A stretch of 64,000 bases of DNA from Auanema rhodensis (GCA_964057225.1 OZ059895.1:9176001-9240000); one strand, 5' to 3'. Counted from the first letter of the stretch, positions 20,616 to 35,671 are shown. Translations and numbers: made by a program. Notes: generated by a model not told the origin, from the sequence alone.

Positions 20616-23495
20616 TCCTGTAGACAATTTCAACTCAAGTTTATTCGCTTATCACATTTTTAGCTTTTCTCTTTTCGCTTTCCGTTTTTTCATCTGAATT
20701 CTCTTCCTTCTATATACTATGTAACATATCTTTTCCTTTTTTCCCCCCATCTTGCCGGCTTTCACTTCGATTTTTTCACTTTCACTCATAGGAAGGTAGA
20801 AGTGATGAGATGAAATTATCAAGAGATAGATTGACAGATACCTTCACCTATCGTCCTTTTCTGGCATATCAATTAAGTTTTTTTTGGCTTGATTTACATA
20901 CTCAAGTTCTTGATTTTGTTTTCCATTACCAATCTTTAATTATGTTCTTATTCGTTCTCTGCGCTCATTCATTAAAAATTATTTTAGTTCATCGCCTTCT
21001 AAAGTAATTTGCAAAATTAGTAATAAACTTTGAAAAAACCATTTGTAACAATATATTTTTTGCTACAAAATTCATTGTTCTAAATAAGAATAAGGTTGTA
21101 GAAAGCTGTTGTTTGCGGCAAAACAGAAACCTGTGAAAACAGGTTACTTTGATAACCTTTTGTCAACTGGTTGACATAATATATTGATAATTGTTAGTTA
21201 TAATAAGTTGTAAAAGGTATTAATTATGCTTAATAGATATTTATATTTCTATTTGTACATGTACTGTTTCTATTACCTGTATGATAAAACAGTTTGTGTA
21301 GTAGTTACAGTTTGTGAAACTGAGATTTAACCACGGATTTTTACTATTTGTTTCCAATTTCTCTTCAAAAAACATTTGAAAATTGAAAAGAGATTGATGA
21401 AATTGAAACTAGCACAAGGTTCAAAATCCTTTTTTCCTGCATGGGGCTGCTTTTCTGTATAATAAAACTGGTACAAGGTAACGTTGAACAACTTGCTTGA
21501 AGCTGCACAGATATAAAATCATGTTCGACCATGCAGCAGAAACGATACTTTTTTGAAGATGCTGTAAGTATTTAAACTTTTAAAAGGTTAAATTGAGTTT
21601 CACCTATACCGTGTGCCACATTCGTGACCTTTTTGGGTCAAGACACACTGTCAATTTCTTCGATGTTCAATCTATATTATCTAGGTGTTCCATTTTTTTG
21701 CGATTATTTAAATAATCATTTATTTCCTTTTTATTTTTCTTAATAATGAGATTTGTAACAATCTGGACTCAACAGTATACTACATCTAGTTGCTGTAGAA
21801 CGCGATATACTTGAAATTCCTATGCACATGAACCAGCTTGGGTTGTAAAGTATATCCATGTTGTTGATTGCCATCACTATACATGATCCCTTTTTGTCAA
21901 TACGTGATACCTTGCTTCTAAATCAATCCCAATCAATCCTTCATTCTCAACTAACTGTGTGAACCACTATCCAACATACATGTACTGTCTTTCTCCCAGT
22001 TTTCTCGTACTTGTCTTCGTCTTGTTTGGCTTCCAGGTCGTGTCTTAACTGCTTCTGCAGTCATTGGCAGCCAGAAATAGAAGAAGCAGACTGACGCCAA
22101 CGACAACGATATCAACTACACTGATGAGACGTTGATGACGATGTAGTCAGAAGCCTGTTTTGTCTCCCGATGAACGACGACGATTCACTCTCATCCATAT
22201 AATTACACCTGACCTACACATAAGTAGAAGCATTCACTATTTTTTACTATCATCCTTCTTTCAAACCAATCATATAATGTCTTTTTTTCCTTTTAATTTC
22301 TAATTCTTCAAGTCTACTGATATTTCCATTAGTGCAACTTTCAAAGTTCCAAATGTATGATCATTCATATCCATCACAACTCTCGTTTTTCATTTTTTGG
22401 TTATTCTATCATCCTCACTGACCTAATTAGAAAACCTGAAAGAAATTACAGATATGTTGCACTTTCAAACAACTTATTTGAGCTAAATAAACGGAGGAGT
22501 AGCTCTTGTTTTTCCAGTGTCGCCTCGCCCAGTCAGGTCAACTCCGCCTATTTCTCTCTCATTTTCATCAAAATCTTCTTTCGTATCCTTGTCTTCGTTT
22601 CCACCTTGATCTTGCTTACGATTTCGGTTAAAATGTGGGCGGAGCCAATGAAAAAGAAATGAGATAATAAGATATAGAGGGACAGAAAATCAAAAGGCGT
22701 TAGAGACAGCTGAAGAGAAAGAGAGAAATGAGAGGGGTGAGAGAGAAAACAGGAGATCTAATTCTGACCTTGCTTAGATCTCTTTCGTTCACTTTCCCTA
22801 GCTATCATACTACCATTTCAGCGCAGACAACCTCCTGTTCACCTCATTGCTCAGTCGGTCTGATATGATCAATCATTTTAGATCGTACTTTATAAGGAGT
22901 TTTAACCTCACCGTACCAGCCTTACTGATCGAGAGAAAGCTCGCCGAACACTAAAAATGCTCAGTCTCAACTTAATAATGTTGTTCCTGAAACTGAAAGC
23001 ATAGTCTACTTGACACTATATTCTGCATAATTAATTTAGCATTTAACGATGTTATAATGTTCTCCCTAAAAAAGCAACACAAACAAGTATCTAATGACGA
23101 TCTATTTTCTTATTTTATGCCACTTTTGAACTCTATCTTTTATTTCTTTCGTTGCTGTTCTTATCGTTTTTATAATATTCGCTAATCTTCAATCATTTTA
23201 TATTACCATTCTTTGCTATGCTATTTATCTCTTTTCTTTTCTTTTCCATGACTTTTGACTCGTTTTAAAAGATGGTTTAATGATAAGAAATATTCTTAAC
23301 TATATCATATAGACAGATTTTAACTTAAACTTCTTATCGTAAACGTATTCTCACTTTGCTTGTAATACAAATACTATAAATTTCTTATTTTAGATAGCTG
23401 GAATTAACTCCGATTCCTTCTATCTACTCAATTTGGTTCTACATTCGCCCAAAACTACCCATCATTATTTGAAGCTCTTATCATAAGAAGAAATC
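20616..23495. other. Large intergenic region without a supported gene
   Basis: Nearly 2.9 kb between the small minus-strand gene and the secreted-peptide gene, which diverge from each other. Open frames here are short, hydrophobic and AT-rich, without paired splice signals. Two features stand out: an inverted repeat CTGCTTCT/AGAAGCAG at 22049-22056 and 22082-22089, and a purine-rich GAGA stretch at about 22680-22760. The region probably contains the regulatory DNA of the two divergent genes. I found no tRNA or SL RNA. Confidence 0.45.
22680..22760. repeat. Purine-rich GAGA tract
   Basis: Imperfect GA/GAAA repeats upstream of the secreted-peptide gene. The core GAGAAAGAGAGAAATGAGAG also occurs near 61900, and similar purine runs occur at 24050-24175 and 56800-56880. 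It may be GAGA-like regulatory DNA or simple-sequence drift. Confidence 0.6.
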
Positions 23496-24982
23496 ATGAA
23501 GACCTTATGGTAAGTACGATTAGTGATTAGAAATATTCTTAACAGCTACAAAGTTACTAAGAAACTAATCTATTCTTTAACTTTTAAATGTTTCGTTTCG
23601 TTTTGTTATAAATTATTTCAAATTGACACAAACAAACGGAAAATTTTGAATGAATATATATTTTTTTGCTTTACGATAACTGAATAAGCTTTTCTATAAT
23701 TTGCATGTGTTCTCTTGAAAAGAAACTTTTGAAAATGAACAATCAATCTCTAAAATATTCGTCTCGTTATTCTGTTTTTATTTTATGGAAAGACGTTTTG
23801 TTGATAACAAGGGGGAAAGTATGAAAAAAGAAGGAGGAATTTGAAGGTAAGGGGAACTGATATGTGCCACTGGGGGGCGTCGAGCTTCTATATCAGAGTA
23901 TATTAAATTTTTGTTGCGGTACAAACTGGCCAAAATAGATCTTTTTTTAAAGTTTAAAATGTTCTTACTCTTAACAATTATATAACCATTAGTATTGATA
24001 ATAATAATACAGATATAATGGAATAATCTCAGACGCAAGAAAGATAAAAGGAAATCAGAAAAAGAAAAGAAAAAGAGAATAAAGAGAGAGAGGGTGGAAA
24101 GAGAGAAACGAGGATAAAAACGTGTTTTTTAACTCTTCGTTTCGTTTGTAAAGCGAAGTCTAAAGAAAGAGAGAGTGAAAAACGATAACATCATCAAAGA
24201 AGAAAGGATCAGGCATCATGAAGCCATCATCATGAAACCAATCATCATCTTCTTTATCAGCTAACACAATTCCTATTTCTTGTCTGCATTTCATTTAGAA
24301 GTGGCATCAAAAAATTAATCTGTAATCGGTTGTTACTACGATTTCTCAGTTCAGCAAATATCCGTTCGGAAACATCATTGTTTCATATGCTCCATCATAG
24401 ATATTTTCCTCTATATCCACTTCCAAACGGTGATGTTAAGAAAACCGAAATTAGAAGTCGGAAGATCGCCTGAAAAACGAGGTCACGCTGTCTCGAGAAA
24501 GCCAAATAGCAGGTCCCGGGTTGGATTCCATGTTGTTGTATGATCATGGACCGACAAAATCATTTATCCTGGTCACACGTCCTAGAATTTTCCAAACTCG
24601 GCTGATTCCTTAATCGTGAGATACAATAACCTCTCATGTTCTTGTTAATAACAATCGGAAAATGAATGATTCAATATCATAATACTTGCAGGATTTTTCT
24701 TCTACTGATCTCTCTGCTCGCAACTTCGTCGATTGCATTTCCTCTCTTCGGCGGTAGTAGCGCTACAGAGGATATCACGTTGGCTGATCCAGCAGTAATT
24801 ATACATCACAGACATAAAAAGGTTTGTTCTTAGCAATCCTTAATAAGGCATGATTAAATTTTTCTTTCCAGCATCACATACGAAACAAGCATCGCCGTCG
24901 TAGTTTATCATCAAAGGAAGATGCCAAAGCTCGTCGCAACAAGCAAGTCATGCTAACGAAGCCATACTGGCCCTGGCCATAA
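23496..24982 (+). CDS. Secreted peptide precursor ending in YWPWP
   Basis: The three exons are 23496-23509, 24692-24821 and 24872-24982, giving an 84-residue precursor with all phases matching. It starts with a clear signal peptide, MKTLWIFLLLISLLATSSIA. A short acidic/hydrophobic propeptide and a His/Lys/Arg-rich stretch (IIHHRHKKHHIRNKHRRR) follow. Cleavage at RRR and RR would release SLSSKEDAKA and a C-terminal peptide NKQVMLTKPYWPWP. There is no Gly before the stop, so no C-terminal amidation is expected. This layout fits a neuropeptide-like or hormone precursor, but I do not recognise the family; an antimicrobial or cuticle-related peptide is possible. Intron 1 is about 1.2 kb with GA-rich sequence, and the upstream gap is large, suggesting complex transcriptional control. 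Confidence 0.8.
24050..24175. repeat. Purine-rich GAGA tract in intron 1 of the peptide gene
   Basis: Long run of GAAA/GAGA units in the large first intron of the secreted-peptide gene, similar in composition to the tract at 22680-22760. A regulatory role is conceivable but not shown. Confidence 0.55.
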
Positions 24983-25636
24983 CTGCCAAAATTCTAAAAT
25001 TTACAGTTCTAAGTACGATTACTCAGCCAAATTCATGACGATCTGATTTGAATTCGTTAGCTTCTGATTTGCCCATTATCTCGATCTCACTTAATAATTC
25101 ATGCCATATTACAGTTATTGTATTTATAAATCTTCAAAATAGAACTCGAATCTCCCACCATTTCTTTCATTATATTTCTATTCATTATGTTCAAAATGTA
25201 CAGCTATATAAATAACTTGTATTTTTAAAATTTTCAGTATTATAAAACATATTCTACAGTAACTGTCTTGATATTTCATATCGAATTTGAAAACAAAATT
25301 TCTTCCCACAGAATACATATGGCAGAAATTTGAATTGGTATAATAGAAAACCAAGATGTCTTCTATAATCATGAAACAGAAGGGATATTTTATAATTTTA
25401 TCAACTCCTTCATATCCATCAAAGTACAGCATGATAACGTGGTGCAGAAGATATATTATATTTATGAGATGTTGAGTGGATGATAATTATCGCAAATTAT
25501 ATAACGGGATAGGATTAGAATTACGCAATAACATCATTTACAGTTCAGACGAAGTCATCACAGAAAATATTCAACAATACAAGAGGAATTCCTTCAAATT
25601 TTAAAATAGCTTTAATTTTTAAGCCTTTAATACGTT
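24983..25636. other. Convergent 3' intergenic region
   Basis: About 650 bp between the 3' ends of the + secreted-peptide gene and the - DDX41 gene. The open frame at 25178-25432 is AT-rich without conserved character. I see nothing beyond presumed 3' UTRs. Confidence 0.5.
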
Positions 25637-28313
<2,677 letters not shown>

Positions 28314-28702
28314 CCTGAATAAATAGCGATTAAGCAATTTCGAACATCTTGAAATATATTACGTACACGCTAAAGAAAATGTACGCAATCAAAATTATAT
28401 ATAAATTATATAATTATTTATATATATATATAATATAATATATATAATAAGATATTAAGAAATGAAAGGAATCATATAATTATATTAAAATAATTTCTTT
28501 CTTTCTTTTTTTAATTTTTATGCTTTCATATAAAACATGTGAATTAGACATCTAACATTATCAATAAATATTAAGATCATTAGTAAATCTGATGATTCTG
28601 TCAAATTTTTGCCATTTCTTTAAACTTTCATTGCAAATATCACAATTTCGTATACAACATTTATTCAATAAGCGAGTTTTATTAAAAAAACAATTTCTGA
28701 AT
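28314..28702. other. AT-rich intergenic, DDX41 5' / ferritin 3'
   Basis: About 390 bp with TA-repeat runs at 28395-28455. It must contain the DDX41 promoter and the 3' end of ferritin, which lies upstream in the same orientation. No gene is visible. Confidence 0.5.
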
Positions 28703-29521
28703 TTAAGCGTCAAAATGTTCTTTGTCGAAGACATATTCTCCCATTCCTTTTCCAAGTCTCTTCAAGTTTGCGACCATCTTAGCAATTTCAGAAATAGAAT
28801 TAACCTAAAAATTGATATTGTTATTTGGTTTCCATTCACGACTCTACTTGTTCATCCAAGAATTTTCCCTCTAAGAAATCGCTAGTGTGAGCATCATTAC
28901 ACTTTCCTGAAACGGCGTGAAGAGCGAGAAGAGATTCGTTGTTGAATTTCTCCAAAGCAAGGGCAGCCTTAAAATTATTTCTAAAAAGATAAGAGAATAA
29001 ATCTTATCAAGCTGCGCATTGCAATCCTTTCTGATAAAAGTTATAGGGTTATTCATATAAATTTTGTAAATAAGCTCATAGAGCATTAATAATATTTTAT
29101 ACTATGGACGGTAATTTAATCAAGCAATACTTACCTCGAAAGCATCAAGAGCAGACTCCCAAGAATTTTGCTCTGGTTTCTGAATAGCATTAAGAACAAC
29201 TCTTCCACCTCTTAGGTTTTGGAAGCGCATAAATTCTTGTGCATGCTCACGTTCTTCATCTGATTGCTTACGGAACCATCTGTAACGGCCCAATTATATT
29301 AACGATATAATTAAAAAATTTCTACTTGGCAACATTGGAAAGTGCAATATCGTCTCTGTCGAAATGACATGCCATGGAGAGATATACGTAAGAAGCATAG
29401 AGCTCAATGTTGATCTGAACTACTTAATTAAAAAATCTCATTATTCCACACTCACCTGCTTGTTAATCGCAGCTTCAACATCGGGAAGATAATTTTGACG
29501 AACAAGAGATTCCGAAGTCAT
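28703..29521 (-). CDS. Ferritin heavy chain (ferroxidase type)
   Basis: Cytosolic iron-storage protein; subunits form a 24-mer shell and oxidise Fe(II). The four exons give about 170 residues, the normal ferritin length. Ferroxidase-centre residues are present: the Glu and Tyr in [14 protein letters not shown], Glu-Glu-x-x-x-His in SDEEREHA, the Glu in ALALEKFNN and the Gln in LDEQV. It is therefore an H-type, catalytically competent chain like C. elegans FTN-1/FTN-2. The C-terminus ends [12 protein letters not shown]. The start at 29521 ([20 protein letters not shown]) is preceded within 4 bp by a TACTTTAG acceptor. No signal peptide is seen. I see no IRE-type CAGUG loop; control is more likely transcriptional (see the upstream element). 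Confidence 0.96.
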
Positions 29522-29584
29522 TTTCTAAAGTATAACAATGAAAAAATATACATTAAGGTTAATAAAGACAGTTGATCAATAACA

Positions 29585-29815
29585 ACGTGATAAGGTTAAA
29601 ATTGGGTAGATACTATTGAATAGCAAAAATGTCAAAATATCTCATGAAAACAAGATTGAACATCGATTATCTAAATAAATATTTTGATTGAACTACATCA
29701 CGAAACAGGCGCATGTTAGGATTAGGGCAACTATTTTTTTAAATATCAAGAATTTAAAGGTAGAAATACAAATGAACACATTGACCTAAATACAATAGTA
29801 TGATATGGCTTATCA
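29585..29815. promoter_or_regulatory. Candidate iron-dependent enhancer upstream of ferritin
   Basis: ACGTG (29585-29589, HIF-type core) overlaps TGATAAG (29588-29594, GATA site) about 65 bp upstream of the ferritin ATG. A second GATA site, CTTATCA, lies at 29809-29815. In C. elegans, ftn-1 and ftn-2 are controlled by iron-dependent enhancers combining HIF-1 sites with ELT-2 GATA sites, so the same logic is inferred here. Confidence 0.55.
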
Positions 29816-30178
29816 TATGAAATAAACCAGTCAACTAATCATTTTCGACTACTGATTAATTCTCATGCCGTTATCTCCCGCCAAACTTAATCATTACCAT
29901 TGAAAAATAAATAGATTTTTTTTGTTGAAATACTGTATTGTATTTAATGGAAAGACGTTTTCACAGTTGTATTATGTGTTTTGGAAGTTGGTAACTTTGA
30001 TATTCTTCCAGATTGTTGCCTTTAAATAACAAAATAAGTTTTATTCATTACATATTAAAAATTGTATTACAATATTAAAAAAATAATTAAAGCAGTCCAT
30101 TAGAAGAATATATTATATAAAATATTAAACAAAATAATAATACTGCATACTTAGTATATCAATTGTAACTCAGTTTGA

Positions 30179-32680
30179 TCATTGTTGCTTTTTTATTACT
30201 GCTCCGAGTTTAGTTATGCTCATCTGGAAACCATACTATAATTTATGTCTTTAATAAATAACATACTTGTGTTGCGAATTCTAGACTATTTTTAGTCTCT
30301 TCCTCCTGAGCACTAGCAGGACTTATGCCAACAATCACCAGTGTTTTGGAATTTCCCGCGCCTAAACTATCCATGAGTAGCGTGGTTAGTTTAGAATCAC
30401 GATAAGGGACGGGTTCGCTCTATAAAACAACAAGTTGAGAGAATAAATTCAACATCAAATCCATACTAAAAGTTGTGTTCTGATACAGGTCTCAAAGGCA
30501 GAGAGCTTATGGAATCCACACCTTGGTTGTGGGGTTTGAGTTTTATCAACACGAGAAGCAGATTTCTCAACAAAGGAGAGAACCGAATTCAGTTCCAAAT
30601 CTGGAAAAGAAAAATGCATAACGGGATAAAATATGAAACATACTAAGAATATCATTACGAGCTTCAATATGCACTCTCAATACCCTATGTTTTCCGGTAA
30701 AGGTATCATTGCAGTTGGTTGCAGCTGCGGAATCATATTGATTTGCAACGTTCAATATATAAGTAATCTGAATAGTAATCTGAATACTCTAACTCAATAT
30801 GAAGATTACATCTTCTTCAGAATCGATTGTTGTTTTAACAACACCAGAGACTACACAGGTTCCTGACTCAATCTTTAGTTCAATTTTCTGACGATTATTG
30901 AGTAAATCATACACTTCCTCCATGTAAATTTCCAAAAAAGAGCCTTTGAAGTCAAACTAAATACAAATTAACAAGACTAGTACTTCTACTTTCTGTTTAC
31001 CTCCCATCCCAACCCCGATAGTTCATTCTTACGCTGAAAAATGCATTTCGCTGCTCTTGGAATGAGTCCCTCTTGATCATCAGAACCTTAAAACAAGTAT
31101 ACATTAACTCTAAAGAAAACACTGACCTCCGATCATTGTATAAGTTTTTCCACTCCCTGGTTGACCGAAACATATGAGCGATACGTTGTATCCGTGTAAA
31201 CATGACTAAATACTTCAAATTAGGGTTATAAATGTTAAGTTTAATACATGAACAAGTTCTTCAACATCTTCGAATAATTTACGCTGAGTTGTAGTTGGTC
31301 CATACACTTTTAGATACTTATAAGAAGTAGCTTCCTCGTTCTTGAATTTCAGTTATTATTCTTTTTAAAACGTATGATGTTTATCTTACAGAGCCAGCTC
31401 GTATTATAAAGGGAGTTGGATATTCTAGAGAACCACATTGTTCATCGTTTATTAGAGGTCGAACTCTTACTGCCACTCGGATTTGTCCCTAAAGACTATA
31501 CTGTAGACAGATTTTATAAATTAAAGTTCACCAAAAGAAAAACAATGAGATTCAAAACAAATTTGAACTTTGGTATTGAATTGATAGCCCAAAGTTTGTC
31601 ACTTACTCTAAGATCTACAGCGTCATTTAATAGTTTTCTTAATTGTAAATCAGAATTTCGTAGATCAGATCGCAAGCCATCCTCTACTTCCTGCAGTTTA
31701 GCAATCTGTGCTTTACCTCGTTTAATTTCTTTATCCAAATAAGAACTTTTTTCCTTCAATCTCTCATACTTTACCTGAACAAAAATTAAAAACTTAAAAG
31801 TGTACAAGAATAATTACCATCGAATTGACATGTTTCTTATTTAACGATTCCAATTGCCCATGCATTCGACCAAAATGGTCTTGACCACTCAGAACCTTAA
31901 ACAAAGTAAATATAATAAATGTCATAAGATTGGAAACTTTACAAGTTCATCTCTGAAATCAAGTTTTCGTTGCATTAATGTCAAATCAAATTTTTGCTCC
32001 TCATATTTTTTTTCATTTTCTTTAATTTCTTTCTCGTAATTCAGAATCTTTTTTTCGTTCTCAGTTTGCTGCAACTGCAGTTGGGAGATTAACTCCTCTT
32101 GAGATTTGATGATGTCTTGCAATGCACTCTCTTCCAAACCAAAGCTTGGCAATTTTGCGCTTGCTTCATGATCACTTGGAAAAAAGTCATAATCTGGGGA
32201 GGTTGCACCAAGATCATTTGAGGTGGCACCAAGATCATTTGAGGTGGCATCAAGGTCATTCGAGGTGGCATCATGGTTATTTTTCTAAATAGTGGTAAAA
32301 ATGTTACAGTATATTTGACCAAATTGTTTGCTTACTGTAGGTGTCTTTTTAGTTGCTGAAAAAAAAAGATAAATTCAGTAAAATAGGTTTTGCCTACGTT
32401 TCGACCGAGGAGTATTAGAAGCTCTTTTAGTTCTAGAACGTTTCAATCCAGAAGAAGCTGTTTCAAAAATTACAATCACGCTTATGATTTTAAACATACT
32501 TGAAAAAAAAGAAGGTCTTATGAGACGAGTAAATTCCCTGCTTCTACGTCTCAGGTTAGCAGCATGTCCAACTCTCACTGATGAACCTATTCGTTTCTCA
32601 AGTTATAAGGTAGATATATTTGATATACCTGCTTTACTGCGGGTTTTCAGAAGTGATTTAGAAATTGGAGTTTCAGGCAT
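30179..32680 (-). CDS. C-terminal-motor kinesin (kinesin-14, KLP-15/16-like) with degenerate switch motifs
   Basis: Predicted minus-end-directed spindle kinesin of the KIFC1/Ncd group. It starts at 32680 ([18 protein letters not shown]) with an acceptor TTTTATAG just upstream. A basic Arg-rich N-terminus is followed by four DATSNDL-type heptad-length repeats (about 32280-32200), then a long coiled coil (about 32170-31510), then the motor (about 31480-30179). In the motor I see [21 protein letters not shown] (P-loop intact) and VPYRDSKLT with SLEFATQ near the end. The position of switch I, normally NxxSSRSH, reads NDTFTGKH, and the position of switch II, normally DLAGSE, reads VEKSASR, on phase-consistent exons. 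Nucleotide hydrolysis may therefore be lost or altered. The C-terminal tail is short. Confidence 0.87.
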
Positions 32681-33636
32681 TATGTCTATAAAAAGTTTAC
32701 GACAAATTTTTAGATTTGAAGGAATCTATGTATTAAAAATTAGCTAATTTTATGTTTAAGTTATTGAGGCCACGTATGCAGTGCTCAAACTGAAGGTAAT
32801 GGGCAGTGATAATCTGCAGGCACTCCAAATAAATCTCCCTTTTCAATCAATTTCCCTTTCTAATAGATGGTGATATTCGAAAACCCCTAGATACGGTAAC
32901 TAAGGTGTTCAAAAAAAAAAAAGTCGCGCCCACCCTAAAATGCTAGCGCATACTTAGATGTTAGCACAAACAAAATGTTGACGTGAACTTGGTGGCAGCT
33001 TAGTATAAGTGAGACTGAAGAACACTGGCAGCGTTACATGAAATGCCTTCGGATTTTAGAAACCGAAGTTGTGTTTTATAATAATTTTAAAGCTATGCAT
33101 AATCTCTTTAAAGTGTTAAGCTATAGGTTAATTAAAAAAAATAATATATAGTTGATTTTATTTTCATTTTAACGATATGCTATTTTTTCTAAGTGCTGTA
33201 CTAACTTGATAAAATAAAACGTTAGTTAATAAACTTTATATTTTTCCAAAACATTAATATACTATACATATACTCCTGCTTTTCCCTATTCACATTTTGA
33301 AATGTAATATTATAAATTGGACATGTCATATTTTAATGACTTAGTCTTATCGTATTCGTCTAAAATTTTTGAGCTTTAAACATTCAGAACCTCGGACTCT
33401 GGTCTCTTTATTCTTTGAGCTAAAAGGCTTTCAAAATTTTTTGAAAAGAGCCGATAAATGACATTGATGCTACTCTCAAATATGCCATGGGTTCCTATGC
33501 GTCTCTAACATGGTCTGTGCAAATCCTCTACGCTAATACTCTTTTTCTTCTCTGTTGTCCATATTTTTACTTCTTTAAATGTAGTCTATCTGCTTCATTA
33601 TTTTTTTGATTGAAGTTGATTTTAGTTTTTTAAGCC
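32681..33636. promoter_or_regulatory. Divergent promoter region, kinesin / SNX27
   Basis: About 950 bp between two divergent starts. Acceptor-like sites lie just before both ATGs (TTTTATAG for the kinesin, GATTTTAG for SNX27). No other gene is visible. Confidence 0.5.
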
Positions 33637-35671
33637 ATGTTTGAAGACAGCGATGACTCTGATGAAAGAATGTCGCAGCCTTCCAGCTCTCGGCAACCAT
33701 TCGATCCTAAACCTCATTTGGTAACAATTATCAAATCAAATACAGGTAGGAAAACTTCAATCTGTGGTTTTATAATATTTTTTTCAGAGTTTGGTTTCAA
33801 TGTTAAGGGGCAAATTAGTGAAGGAGGTCAATTAAGAAGTTTGAATGGGGTTTTATATCCGCCTTTGCAACATGTCAGCGCTGTTTTATCTGGCGGAGTT
33901 GCTGAAAAGGCAAATTTGAGAAAAGGAGATAGAATACTAGAAGTGTAGGCTATTTAAAAAAATGCTATTTTTATTGATTTAATCCGTTGTAGTAATGGAG
34001 TGAATGTGGAAGGAGGCAATCATCGACAGGTTGTTGAATTAATCAAAAGAGGAGGCGATAAGCTAACCATGTTAGTTATTTCCGTAGATGATGCTGAAAT
34101 AGACAGGTAATTTAAATACAATCTAGAATACTTTTTGGTTTAAATCATGATTTAGATTTGAGTCGTTTGAAGAGAGCATGTTATCAAGCCGATATGATTA
34201 TTCTGAAAGCCGTTCTCTTCCTCTTACTATCCCTTCATATCATACGATTAATGATGGTATTGAGCGATATGTGGTATGCAATTAATTTTCAAGGCTGTTA
34301 ATTTCTGTGTGTTAAGATATATAATATTTATATGGCTGGTCGACATTTGGGATCCAGAAGATATAGTGAATTTGTGGAATTAAACTCAATGCTTAAAAAA
34401 GAATTTTGTGATTTCTCATTTCCTAAGCTTCCTGGAAAATGGCCATTCAATCTATCCAAGCAACAACTCGACTCGCGACGACGGTGAGTGGATGGTTATA
34501 ATTCTAATAACTTTATTTGTTTTAGCGGGTTGGAACAGTATATTGAAAAAATTTGTTCAGTTCGTGTAATTGTAGATTCAGACATTGTTCAAGTAATCAA
34601 GCATCTATATATAGACATATACTGATTTTTTAGGATTTTTTAATGGAGTGTGATCCGTTATGTGAAGTTGAAGTGAGAGTCTTGTTACCAGATAATACTT
34701 CTTTGAATATGATGATTCGAAAAAACGCTTCTGCGAGTTATCTATATTCATTGATACAAAAAAAATTGAACATGAGTCGTGAAACTGCTGCTGCTTGTGC
34801 GTTATTTGAAATATGTGATTCTGGATTAGGTATATTATCTTTGAATTTTTAAATTAGTTAATTTTTTTCTCAGAACGTAAGATAGCTTCTGGCGAATCTC
34901 CTCATACTATTTATGTTCAAAATAATTCATCTGCTTCGTCTTCTTGCATTGTTCTTCGAAAACTTCTATTCAATATTGATATGGAGAAAGAATTATGCAT
35001 GCGTGACAGTTTTTTTCAATTACTTACTTTTTACCAAGCTGTTGCTGATTTGGGCCAGGTTTTTTATTTCTGTAGTTTTGTTTCAAACTAGGCGTTTTTT
35101 TCAGGGCCGAATTAAATCTAATCAAAAACTATATCAGCTGAAATCTCTACAGAATGAAAAAACAGCTTATCAGGTACAATTGCATTTTTTTCCGTTTTTG
35201 TTTATGTTATTTTCAGTTTCTTGAATTGGCAAGAACTTTTGAAGGTTATAACGAAGTGAAATTTCCTCCCTGTCGTTGTGTTGTTTCTAGTCGAGAAGGT
35301 GAAATAATTCTTATATGCCGTCCTAATAATCTTGTGCTTTGGGCATGTGACGGAAATTTTGAGGTATGTTTTTCGAATTTTTGAGCATGTATTCTTTTCA
35401 TCTTAGAAAGATAAAATGATCATTGAATGGGAAGATGTTGTATTGTATCGATTGTTGGAAGACGCTACTTCTTTCTTAATAGAGTATAAACCTGCAGGTA
35501 AAAAAAGAAAGAACGTGCATTTATATAGTCCCTTCGTAAGTGTTTATTAATAATAGTTCATTGTAGAATTTATCTGTTTAGGTTTTTTTTATGGCTGAAT
35601 GTTTTACACAAATCCAATTTGAGCGGCAGGTTGCTTCAGATTGGAAATCCCGCATGGGTTCTTCCGAATAG
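33637..35671 (+). CDS. snx-27: Sorting nexin 27 (PDZ-PX-FERM-like)
   Basis: Endosomal cargo adaptor that recycles PDZ-ligand-bearing receptors to the plasma membrane with retromer. The N-terminal acidic stretch [19 protein letters not shown] is followed by the SNX27-type PDZ domain ([45 protein letters not shown]). Next come a PX domain ([32 protein letters not shown]) and a FERM-like C-terminal half ([19 protein letters not shown] onward). It ends [10 protein letters not shown]. Length, near 520 residues over about ten exons, suits the family. Start choice: first ATG after a GATTTTAG acceptor. The ankyrin gene starts 324 bp downstream on the same strand. Confidence 0.95.

Noticed and set aside
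20810-21007. Plus-strand hydrophobic frame of 65 codons
   Set aside because: Phe/Leu-rich because of T-rich DNA; no splice support or family resemblance.
24481-24540. Sequence with a tRNA B-box-like core (GGTTGGATTCC)
   Set aside because: No matching A box or cloverleaf could be formed around it.
28395-28455. TA-rich stretch as a replication or attachment element
   Set aside because: Simple AT dinucleotide drift in a short intergenic gap explains it.
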